A DNA stretch of 64,000 nt from UBA2779 sp965232165 (GTDB taxonomy: Bacteria > Spirochaetota > Spirochaetia > DSM-2461): assembly GCA_965232165.1 (NCBI GenBank), contig CBDDOY010000002.1:620001-684000 (forward strand). The letters run 5' to 3'. The translations under genes and the position numbers were made by a program. Shown here piece after piece: positions 54,496-62,121 of the stretch. The notes below the pieces were generated by a model. That model did no database searches. It was not told the origin of the DNA and saw only the letters and a program-made list of their open reading frames with translations. Each line of letters starts with the position of its first letter. Positions within the stretch are counted from its first letter, which is position 1.

Positions 54496-54597
54496 AATCT
54501 GTTACCTATGTCCTGAACCCGTACCAAATAATGCACCGAATCTTCCCAATTCCGTAACTGAGAACGGGTATAATACGATCTCAACTAGAATTAAATG

Positions 54598-55997
54598 AGA
54601 TATAATCAAAAGTTGTGGATGGGGTAAAAAAAGAGCAAATCCTTCTGTAAAATAATTGGTAATAAAGCCAAACAGAAAGGAGATGCTCTATGGAAGAGTT
54701 TACAACAAACGGAAATGATTCGGAAGTGCTGAAAAGCGAAACAGAATCGGTTTTGGATCAGGTTTTGCGAGAGGGAGCCAGAAAGATGCTTATTCATGCC
54801 CTGGAGTTAGAAGTGGAAGACTACATCAATGCCCATAAACATGAGCGTGATCAGAATAATCAGCGCAAGGTTGTACGCAATGGTTACCACGCCCAACGAA
54901 AAATTGTGACAGGGGCTGGTCAAATGCAAATCAAGGTTCCAAGAGTGGATGACAGGAAATTAAAGAGCAAGCGAGAGGATCGCTTCACCAGTGCCATACT
55001 GCCAACCTATATGCGCAGAACTCCCAGTATCGACAACCTTGTTCCGGCGCTGTACCTCAGCGGTGTGTCCACATCTGCTTTCCAGACAGCTCTTGCCTCG
55101 ATTCTGGGTGAAGGTATTGCCGGACTGTCGGCGACGAACATAGTCCGCTTGAAAAGGTTCTGGGAAGATGAGTTTCTTCAGTGGGAGAAACGTGATTTGA
55201 AAGCTAAGGAATACGCCTACATCTGGGTGGACGGCATCTACTTCAATGTAAGGCTTGATGATCAAAGGAGCTGCATTCTTGTAATCATGGGAGCTGACAG
55301 GGATGGGAAGAAGGAACTTCTAGCCGTCAGTGACGGATACAGGGAAAGCTCACAAAGCTGGAGGGAGATACTGCTCCAACTGAAAGCCCGGGGTCTCACC
55401 ACCGCCCCCAGGCTGGCCATTGGGGATGGTGCGCTGGGTTTCTGGAATGCCCTGGATGAAATCTTTCCCGAAACAAAAAAACAGCGTTGCTGGGTGCACA
55501 AGACAGCGAATGTGTTAAACAAAATGCCCAGGAATATCCAGGGCAAGGCCAAGTCAATGATTCATGAAATGTATATGGCAGATACCGAGCAGAATGCTCT
55601 TAAAGCCTATGACTTATTCATTGATTCCTTTCAGGCTAAATACCCCAGGGCCACCCAGTGTCTGGAAAAGGACAGGGAGAAGCTGTTCACGTTCTACAAA
55701 TTTCCGGCGATGCACTGGACTCACATCAGGACGACCAACCCGATTGAGTCAACCTTTGCTACTGTCCGCCTTAGAACGAAGAGAACCAGGGGCTGTGGTT
55801 CAAGGGTGGCAACATTAAGTATGGTTTGGAAGCTCTGCCTGGAGGCTGAAAAGAACTGGCGAAAGCTACGTGGATACAAGCTAATCCCCAGGGTTATTGA
55901 GGGTGTGTTTTGTAAAGATGGAGTCTTCAAGGAAGAGGCCGCGTGAAAAAAATGAAGGATTTGAAATTTTCTCATCCACAACTATTGACAATAACTC
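54598..55997 (+). mobile_element. IS256-family insertion sequence, copy 2
   Basis: 1400 bp, flanked by a 10-bp direct repeat GAATTAAATG (54588-54597 and 55998-56007), slightly longer than the usual 8-9 bp of the family. Ends AGATATAATCAAAAGTTGTG and the imperfect complement. Nearly identical to copy 1 at 28860. Inserted in the 3' part of the secreted-protein gene. Confidence 0.9.
54690..55946 (+). CDS. IS256-family transposase
   Basis: Protein of 418 aa with the same motifs as the copy at 28952: YIWVDGIYFNVRLDDQRSC, LAIGDGALGFWNALDEIFPE with KQRCWVHKTANVLNKMP, and TTNPIESTFATVRLRTKRT. About nine residues differ between the copies. Intact frame and a clear target duplication suggest a recent, possibly still mobile element. 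Confidence 0.94.
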   Translation: MEEFTTNGNDSEVLKSETESVLDQVLREGARKMLIHALELEVEDYINAHKHERDQNNQRKVVRNGYHAQRKIVTGAGQMQIKVPRVDDRKLKSKREDRFTSAILPTYMRRTPSIDNLVPALYLSGVSTSAFQTALASILGEGIAGLSATNIVRLKRFWEDEFLQWEKRDLKAKEYAYIWVDGIYFNVRLDDQRSCILVIMGADRDGKKELLAVSDGYRESSQSWREILLQLKARGLTTAPRLAIGDGALGFWNALDEIFPETKKQRCWVHKTANVLNKMPRNIQGKAKSMIHEMYMADTEQNALKAYDLFIDSFQAKYPRATQCLEKDREKLFTFYKFPAMHWTHIRTTNPIESTFATVRLRTKRTRGCGSRVATLSMVWKLCLEAEKNWRKLRGYKLIPRVIEGVFCKDGVFKEEAA

Positions 55998-56230
55998 GAA
56001 TTAAATGGGATGACAGTGTAGAGAATGTAACACTTACACAAACATGGGGGGCTGAATTCATTCATTTCAATAATGCTAAAAAGATATTGTCTAAAATTAA
56101 GACTGCCAGTTCAATGTTGCTTGAACTGGATTGGTATGGGGAAGGACATGTGTATTTTAAGTTCCCGTTAAACGGAGCATCGGAAGCAATAGCAGAAATT
56201 CTAAAGTGTGAATAATATAAGGAGGTTTGT

Positions 56231-56374
56231 ATGGGAAATGCTGTAGGATTAATCATAATCTTCGTTATAGCATTCGTCGGTTTGATTATATATCATCTAT
56301 GTATGATTTTATATCCATATAGTTTAGGAGCGAAAATACTTCGTGATGAGTTGGAAAGGAATAAAAAAGAGTAG
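56231..56374 (+). CDS. small single-helix membrane protein
   Basis: 47-aa frame with a strong AAGGAGG site 6 bp before the ATG. Residues 5-28 are a hydrophobic helix (VGLIIIFVIAFVGLIIYHLC), followed by a charged tail (RDELERNKKE). After the TAG at 56372-56374 the same frame continues with KIKFGKRNSTAVSIDVDSLK and stops at a TGA near 56463, so the TAG may be a premature stop in what was a protein of about 77 aa. It lies 15 bp after the end of the IS-split gene. Function unknown. Confidence 0.5.
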   Translation: MGNAVGLIIIFVIAFVGLIIYHLCMILYPYSLGAKILRDELERNKKE

Positions 56375-56549
56375 AAAATAAAATTTGGAAAGAGGAATAG
56401 TACAGCGGTTTCTATAGATGTAGACAGTCTTAAGGAACTGATTGATGTGGACAAGGAGACCTGAGATTCATCATTCTCAACTCTCAATTCTCCATTCTCA
56501 ATTCCCCCTCCCTTGATTCCAGAAGCTTTCGCATGTTAGTCTATACTTT

Positions 56550-57062
56550 ATGGAAGTCTATACTATCGGGGTAAAAGACCGGCTCCGAACCTTGCGCCGG
56601 GTTGCACACCCCATAGAGAATATTGATGATTCAACAGCCGAACTGGCCCAGGACATGATAGAAACCATGATCAAGGGAAAGGGAATCGGACTGGCCGGCC
56701 CTCAGGTGGGTCTTCTGCAGCGCATCTTCACTGTGAAAACCGGCTCCGCCAGGCCCCTTGTCTTCATCAATCCGGTTATCACCGCGACGAGTCCAGAAAC
56801 AGCCTGTTTTGAGGAGGGATGCCTAAGCATCCCTGAGCAGTATTCCGAAGTGAAACGCCCGGAATCCGTTCAAGTCCAGGCATGGAATGAGAAAGGACGG
56901 CCCTTCACGATTGAGACCGGCGGTTTACTGGCGACGGTGATACAGCATGAACTCGATCATCTGAACGGCATCCTGTTCATCGACCACATCAGCCCAGTGA
57001 AGAGGAAGAGAATACTGGGGCAATTCAAAGTCAAACTGGAAGATTACCCTGAGGTTGAATGA
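56550..57062 (+). CDS. def: peptide deformylase
   Basis: Protein of 170 aa that removes the formyl group from nascent N-terminal methionine. All three metal-enzyme motifs are present: GKGIGLAGPQVGL, EEGCLSIPE (metal cysteine) and QHELDHLNGILF (HExxH metal site). Coupled to fmt through a 4-bp overlap (ATGA), so the enzymes that add and remove the formyl group are made together. No strong ribosome site is obvious before the ATG. Confidence 0.95.
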   Translation: MEVYTIGVKDRLRTLRRVAHPIENIDDSTAELAQDMIETMIKGKGIGLAGPQVGLLQRIFTVKTGSARPLVFINPVITATSPETACFEEGCLSIPEQYSEVKRPESVQVQAWNEKGRPFTIETGGLLATVIQHELDHLNGILFIDHISPVKRKRILGQFKVKLEDYPEVE

Positions 57063-58003
57063 GGATACTCTTCGCCGGCACACCGGACATCGCCGTTCCC
57101 TCCCTGCGGTCCATCGCCTCTGAGTTCGCCGTTGTCGGGGTGCTCACGGCTCCCGATACGGCAACAGGGCGAGGCCGGCAGCTTAGGGCGCCGGCGATAA
57201 AAACGGCGGCACAGGAAATCGGCCTGACGGTGCTTCAGCCGCCGCTGTTGGATGCTGCAGCCAGGGCTGCCGTTGAGTCCCTCAAACCGGATTTACTCGC
57301 GACGTTCGCCTACGGGAAAATATTCGGACCGAAGTTCTTAAGTCTCTTCCCTCTCGGCGGTATCAATATGCACCCATCGGCATTACCGCTCTACCGCGGC
57401 CCGTCCCCCCTGACGGCGGCCATACTCGCCGGTGACACAATGACAGCCTTGACGGTACAGCGGATTGCATTGAAAATGGATAGCGGTGATATACTCCGGC
57501 AGAGTCCATTGTCCATTAATCCATACGAAACAACCGGATCACTCATGGAAAAGGCCGCCAGATTGGCAGCAGACGAGATGACAGCCGTCATTGAACAATT
57601 AGGATCAAGCTCCCTGAAAGGCCATCCGCAAGACCCCTCAATGGTTACGTACTGCAGTAAAATCTTGAAGGAAGACGGGCTCATTGACTGGAGGCGTCCC
57701 GCGATGGAAATTGAGCGCATGGTGCGAGCCTATCAGCCCTGGCCCAAGGCCCAAACGGTCTTTTTAGACCAGAAGCTATTCGTGCTCGAATCCCGTCTCT
57801 TCCCCGCTGATTCTCCTGGAGAGCATATTGATCCGGGCACGGTGTTGGGTGTGGACAAATCTCATGGTATCCTGATACAAACAGGTGACGGCATTCTCAG
57901 TGTTACACAGTTGCAGGCGGCCGCTAAAAAATCTATGCACTTTCGTTCTTTTCTGAATGGAGTGTCTATAAAAGCAGGTATGAGATGGGGACAAGAAAGA
58001 TGA
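57059..58003 (+). CDS. fmt: methionyl-tRNA formyltransferase
   Basis: Protein of 314 aa that formylates initiator Met-tRNA using 10-formyltetrahydrofolate. Motifs: MRILFAGTPDIAVPSLRSI, GVLTAPDTATGRGRQLRAPA, FAYGKIFGPKFLSLFPLGGINMHPSALPLYRGPSPL region with the catalytic Asn-His, and DWRRPAMEIERMVRAYQPWP of the C-terminal domain. Overlaps def by 4 bp and the PASTA gene by 4 bp. Confidence 0.95.
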   Translation: MRILFAGTPDIAVPSLRSIASEFAVVGVLTAPDTATGRGRQLRAPAIKTAAQEIGLTVLQPPLLDAAARAAVESLKPDLLATFAYGKIFGPKFLSLFPLGGINMHPSALPLYRGPSPLTAAILAGDTMTALTVQRIALKMDSGDILRQSPLSINPYETTGSLMEKAARLAADEMTAVIEQLGSSSLKGHPQDPSMVTYCSKILKEDGLIDWRRPAMEIERMVRAYQPWPKAQTVFLDQKLFVLESRLFPADSPGEHIDPGTVLGVDKSHGILIQTGDGILSVTQLQAAAKKSMHFRSFLNGVSIKAGMRWGQER

Positions 58004-59058
58004 AATCTGAGAGGAAACAACTCATCCCTCACACAGAGAATGCACGGGATGATGCGATGTCTGTCGAAGCCGATTCTCCAATCGCGCGCTATCATTTCCG
58101 CCAATCCCTACTGGTCATCGGCATTGCCCTTTTTGTCATGCTGTTCTTCTTTGCCGCGGCATTTTTACTGGCAGTCCGGGGTGCCGAACGAACAGTGGTG
58201 CCGCAAATAGTCGACATGGAATTGATTGAAGCCTTGATAATGCTTCAGGAACGAGAGCTTTATCCCCGGCTCCAGGTGAAATACACAGGAGACCCTGGCA
58301 ACAAGGGGCTCATCATCGACCAAAACCCCCAGCCAGGGCTGTATATCAAAGCCGGACGGCGGATTGCTCTTACGGTCAGCAGGGGGGCCATCATCGACAA
58401 TGTCGAAAACTATGTCGGCAAGACCATTGAAGAGATAAGAGGGCATCTGGCAGCGGTATTTTCAACCTATGAGCCCCTTCTGGTCATACGGGAACCCATC
58501 ATTTACGTTTATGATGAGGCACCTGTCGGGACGGTTCTTTCCCAGACGCCGAGGGCCGGAACACCGCTGTCCGAACCTAGGGAACTGATTCTTATCGTCA
58601 GCCGCGGCGCTTCCGATAAACCGGTTATAATTCCTGACTGGATGCGATGGAACACCGGCGAGGTGTTGCGGGCCTTATCAAAACTTCCCCTGACTTTCCA
58701 ATTCATCCAAGACACCCTCCCCCCCCAAGGTCCAGCCCCGCGAATCACTTCACAGGAGCCCCTGCCCTATAGCCCTGCCCCGCCCGGAAGCCTAGTAACG
58801 CTGTTATACAGGGCCCCCGGCCAAATTCAAGAGGGTTCTCAATACGGCTTGCTGGAGCACGTACTCCCGGACTACCCCGTTCCTGTTCTTCTTGAAGCCA
58901 TTGTCCGAAAGCCGGGCGCCGAGGAACAGAAACTATTCTCCATGCCCTATCCCGGCGGGCCCGTTTCCTTTCCCTATGTGCTTCCCATCGGTTCCAGCAT
59001 TACCCTCATGATCAATGAATCAGAAGCATATCGCCAGGAAATCCTGGCTAAGAATTGA
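58000..59058 (+). CDS. PASTA-domain membrane protein
   Basis: Protein of 352 aa from the ATG at 58000, which overlaps the fmt stop as ATGA; an ATG at 57985 would add five residues. One membrane helix (LLVIGIALFVMLFFFAAAFL, about residues 40-62) is followed by an extracytoplasmic region with PASTA-type repeats: VPQIVDMELIEALIMLQERE...GRRIALTVSRGA, then VENYVGKTIEEIRGHLAAVF...ELILIVSRGA, then IPDWMRWNTGEVLRALSKLP. PASTA domains bind muropeptides or lipid II. There is no kinase domain. The fmt-PASTA order is typical of treponemes. Probably involved in cell-wall sensing or synthesis. Confidence 0.85.
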   Translation: MKSERKQLIPHTENARDDAMSVEADSPIARYHFRQSLLVIGIALFVMLFFFAAAFLLAVRGAERTVVPQIVDMELIEALIMLQERELYPRLQVKYTGDPGNKGLIIDQNPQPGLYIKAGRRIALTVSRGAIIDNVENYVGKTIEEIRGHLAAVFSTYEPLLVIREPIIYVYDEAPVGTVLSQTPRAGTPLSEPRELILIVSRGASDKPVIIPDWMRWNTGEVLRALSKLPLTFQFIQDTLPPQGPAPRITSQEPLPYSPAPPGSLVTLLYRAPGQIQEGSQYGLLEHVLPDYPVPVLLEAIVRKPGAEEQKLFSMPYPGGPVSFPYVLPIGSSITLMINESEAYRQEILAKN

Positions 59059-59059
59059 A

Positions 59060-59899
59060 TCATCTTCCCGGAAGAAGACGGGAGGCGGCGAGCACATCCC
59101 CATATCGATTCCAGAACTCAAGAAATCTCTGCTGGGAGTCGTCGAAGAATTCAAACTGCATCATAGCGGCATCAATACCTATCCACCGCCAATGCCAACT
59201 CTCCCCGATGTATCCGGTAACTTCTTCGGCGTTATCGGGATAGGAGAGGCTCCATCCGTATATTCTTGCGTTAGCTGCCAGCCAGGACCAGGCGTGCGTC
59301 CTGGAAAAACCATGGCTGACATCCCCGAAATCCACGGCGGTTCCAAGCTGGTGCTGGCTGCTGCCGGCGGGAGCGGAAAACCTCATGGCCGTTTCCCTTC
59401 CCTCCCGTTTAACATAAAAATCGAATAACTTCTTCTGATCATCATAGGATCGGTAAGCCGATGCAATTTTAAGCGCGACCCCTCTCCTGGCGGCGGCTTT
59501 TGTCATCGTCAACAAAGCGCTGTACGCATGGGTGTCGAGCCGCATTGAATCTTTAGAGACATGAAAATCATCCGGCGAAAGAGTTTTAAGGTCTCTGGGT
59601 TCGTATTCCGGTTCCAAGGGGTGAGTCTTATCGACAAGACGGAAGAAGTCGGGCGATAGAGCAAGGATACCGTTTGCCAGGGAAAGAAAGCGTCGTGCCT
59701 TTCTCTCCGCCGAGAAGGATAATTCGGGGATCAGTTCGTTCAGCCGAGGGAAAGTGAGATCGAAATTGGGGTGAAGCAAGGCTGTATCGGCACCAGCCAA
59801 TGCCGGCTGCCGGAAGCCCGACAGCAGACCGCTATTGCTTGACGGGACACAGGGAGAGATGACTATTAACAAACTTAGGGCAATGATGCAATATCTCAT
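59060..59899 (-). CDS. M15-family D-alanyl-D-alanine carboxypeptidase (VanY-like)
   Basis: Protein of 279 aa from MRYCIIALSLLIVISPC, a signal peptide possibly of lipoprotein type (Cys17); the longer open frame to 59968 would place 23 non-signal residues in front. Catalytic zinc motifs are GSSQHQLGTAVDFGDVSHGF (SxHxxGxAxD) and GESWHWRWIG (ExxH region); IASAYRSYDDQKKLF is the upstream family block. It would trim peptidoglycan stem peptides in the periplasm. Converges with the PASTA gene, their stop codons 1 bp apart, which fits a shared cell-wall theme only loosely. Confidence 0.88.
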   Translation of the reverse strand: MRYCIIALSLLIVISPCVPSSNSGLLSGFRQPALAGADTALLHPNFDLTFPRLNELIPELSFSAERKARRFLSLANGILALSPDFFRLVDKTHPLEPEYEPRDLKTLSPDDFHVSKDSMRLDTHAYSALLTMTKAAARRGVALKIASAYRSYDDQKKLFDFYVKREGRETAMRFSAPAGSSQHQLGTAVDFGDVSHGFSRTHAWSWLAANARIYGWSLSYPDNAEEVTGYIGESWHWRWIGIDAAMMQFEFFDDSQQRFLEFWNRYGDVLAASRLLPGR

Positions 59900-59945
59900 A
59901 TGAAATGAAAATTCAAACCATGGGGTTTCCCCACTATAATGAAAT

Positions 59946-61433
59946 GTGAATACGTTTGTACAGGCCAATAAAGAAGCAAGGGAGCTGATTAATCGGGGAA
60001 ATTTCCGAGAAGCCTATCATCGTATCGTCAACATCAAGGTTAATCGTCCAGATCATCTTTTTACCAAAATAGCCCTCATGGTAGACGCCGGAGTGGCTCT
60101 ACGGGATATCAAACTCCTGAAATATGGCCGGTACCTGATGGATTTCCACTCTCAGGATATCCTAAGCGTTCCCTCCTTTGTCCCGTTCCACTGGTTAAAC
60201 CTCGGCAATTTATCCGCCAATATATTGGCATTGCAAGAACACGAGGGCGGCGGCCGGTGCTGGTACAAGCGGGAATTAACGCTTCCGATACGGAAGGCCT
60301 ATGTCAATGCCTTCAAAGACAATGGAAAGGCATTCCCTCTCAATTCCCGGATACTCTGCGCTCATGGCCGTTTCCTAATGGGATTGGGACGAGATTATGA
60401 GGCATTTGGGCTGTTTCACAAAGCGACGCATTTAGACCCGAAGAACAGCGGTCCCGAATTGGGACGAATCAGAGCCTTAACGTCACTTGCGGGCACTGCG
60501 CCGACACTTGAGGAGGAACTCCTCAAAGAAGCGAGAGAGGGCCTAGCCCTGCTGGAAAAGAGAGAGAGCGGCCCTGAGAATCATGTCAGTATCAGGGAAA
60601 TAAGAGACCGCATCTCTGAACGTTTGAGCACAGCCGATGATGAACCTAACCAATATCCACGGAATCAGCTTGAAATCAATGCTCAGGAATACAATATGGC
60701 GGTATTCTGCTTACGTCATCGACTCTATTTGAGCCCATGTTCTGTTTGCCGCAGGTGCGATAGGAGCATCGGAGATTCGATAGCCATAGGGGTGAATCAT
60801 GCAGTTGTCGGCGGAAAAGTCCCCGGCAGATACCAACGCATGGCCATCTTGGCTGGCCGGCTCATTGAGCGTTACCGTGCACTGCGTTCCGCATTATTCA
60901 ACCATTGCCAGGGCAATGATGTTTCGGTTCAAGCCGATCAGCCCGGATACTCCAACAAGGCCGCAGGCTGGAAACCCATCCCTCCGGACACGACCGCCCT
61001 GATCGGTATGCTTTCGGGTTTGCGGGCGGTGATGGAAGGCATGGCCGCATACGCGGCGTTGTATCTGGACAAGGAGACCGGCACTTCGGCAGATTTCACT
61101 CAGATCATTGGAACCCCCTCTGCACCCGGCCCTGCATTAGAAGAAGTGAAGAATCCGGCATTACATGCGTTTTGGGATCTCTGGGCCGATGGTATCGAGG
61201 GAGTGATTCCCGGGTACGGTTTAGTGGAGTCTTTCTGTGATACGATGTCCGCACCTCGGGCGGAAAGCCTTTCCCTGGACAATGTCAGCCTTACAAATCT
61301 TACGGCATCCTTGCTGGTGTGGTGGGGGGGGATGATTTCCTACCTTGTCAGAATGGCCGACCGCGATGCTCAAGGCGATACAGAAGACCCGCCGCTATGG
61401 CCATTGGAACCATTCATCTTACCAGAACCCTAG
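59946..61433 (+). CDS. large hypothetical protein with TPR-like N terminus and cysteine cluster
   Basis: Protein of 495 aa starting at GTG 59946, 46 bp from the divergent peptidase start. The N-terminal 220 residues are helical and TPR-like (ANKEARELINRGNFREAYHR, RDYEAFGLFHKATHLDPKNS). The middle has NQLEINAQEYNMAVFCLRHR followed by LSPCSVCRRCD, a tight four-cysteine cluster that may bind zinc. The C-terminal part is helical (LIGMLSGLRAVMEGMAAYAA). A relation to LA2681-type proteins of Leptospira is possible but only a faint impression. No signal peptide. Function unknown. Confidence 0.7.
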   Translation: MNTFVQANKEARELINRGNFREAYHRIVNIKVNRPDHLFTKIALMVDAGVALRDIKLLKYGRYLMDFHSQDILSVPSFVPFHWLNLGNLSANILALQEHEGGGRCWYKRELTLPIRKAYVNAFKDNGKAFPLNSRILCAHGRFLMGLGRDYEAFGLFHKATHLDPKNSGPELGRIRALTSLAGTAPTLEEELLKEAREGLALLEKRESGPENHVSIREIRDRISERLSTADDEPNQYPRNQLEINAQEYNMAVFCLRHRLYLSPCSVCRRCDRSIGDSIAIGVNHAVVGGKVPGRYQRMAILAGRLIERYRALRSALFNHCQGNDVSVQADQPGYSNKAAGWKPIPPDTTALIGMLSGLRAVMEGMAAYAALYLDKETGTSADFTQIIGTPSAPGPALEEVKNPALHAFWDLWADGIEGVIPGYGLVESFCDTMSAPRAESLSLDNVSLTNLTASLLVWWGGMISYLVRMADRDAQGDTEDPPLWPLEPFILPEP

Positions 61434-61852
61434 AAGCATCCTAAAAAATCCATTCAATGATCGGGCTCAATCTTTTTAGAGACCCTAAGCTTGTCAGAAC
61501 TCGAATCAATAGTCCATTCCCACAGAAATCACTTCAGAATGGTCATTAATTCATTACTCTGGAGGTGCCCTTTAGAAGAATCTATATTCAACTGCCTCCA
61601 TTTCATCAATCCCGATTGCAGGCACTTTGAGAAGCTGCCGGAGTATTCCCCTGATCAGGCTGAAAACCTTCGGACTGCCCGATTGAATATATCGATGAAA
61701 TAGCATCCTAGATGACAGGAACACATCACGCTGCACCAGGTGAGGGATTTTGCAGTGATTTATTTGCGTCAAGGCGGGGAGCACTTCATTCTGACTGTTC
61801 AGCCCAGGCATGAATCTAATTGATCGAAAAATAAGCGCAAGGGAATGCAGCT

Positions 61853-61951
61853 CCAAATGCCGCTGGCAGCCCCGGCGATTGGCAATGAGCCGGAGGGGGG
61901 CTGCCAGAATAAGGCATTGGAGTGAAAAGCCCGATCCGAAGGGTTGCGCCC
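61853..61951 (+). repeat. dispersed repeat R, copy 5 (in the 61434-62121 gap)
   Basis: AAATGCCGCTGGCAGCCCCG...GGCTGCCAGAATAAGGCATT...CCGAAGGGTTGCGCCC, the longest copy along with 40353. The 61434-62121 gap has no convincing gene; near 61560-61572 a GGAGGTGCCC sequence resembles a MITE end. Confidence 0.55.
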
Positions 61952-62121
61952 AAAGTTAGGAACATTGGAAACTTGACTGACTCCTGCACGCCTCATGAAT
62001 GTGCTTTGAGTCCTTGAATTCCGGCCCTGCTGAATACAAGGGCATGCACCGCCGGTTAAGGCTTTTCACCTTGCTCCGGGGCATAATAAAACATGGTCTT
62101 AAGAGGCCGGACGAACTGTTA

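Larger units (their letters stand above)
53067..54519 (+). mobile_element. IS481-family insertion sequence
   Basis: Terminal inverted repeats GGTTCAGGACATAGGTAAC at 53067-53085 and the complement at 54501-54519. A second, slightly different copy of the left end (GGTCAAGACATAGGTAACAC) lies 24 bp further out at 53043, so two elements may once have sat here or the end was duplicated. No target duplication was found. Contains a MITE near the 3' end of its transposase gene. Confidence 0.8.
52797..56215 (+). pseudogene. secreted protein gene split by IS481 and IS256 insertions
   Basis: The 5' part (52797 to about 53042) starts at an ATG with an AAGGAG site and encodes a signal peptide (FLGMMILVAGYGYSQ) followed by WSTSESIDEMTGARSCYATS and WLGVGYDGKNVWVYVG. 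After the IS481 element the frame resumes at 54520 with VPNNAPNLPNSVTENGYNTI, is cut again by IS256, and continues from 55998 with RIKWDDSVENVTLTQTWGAE to a stop at 56213-56215. Removing both elements leaves one reading frame of about 190 codons. It looks like a small periplasmic beta-rich protein; the family is not recognised. Neither fragment should be functional. Confidence 0.7.
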
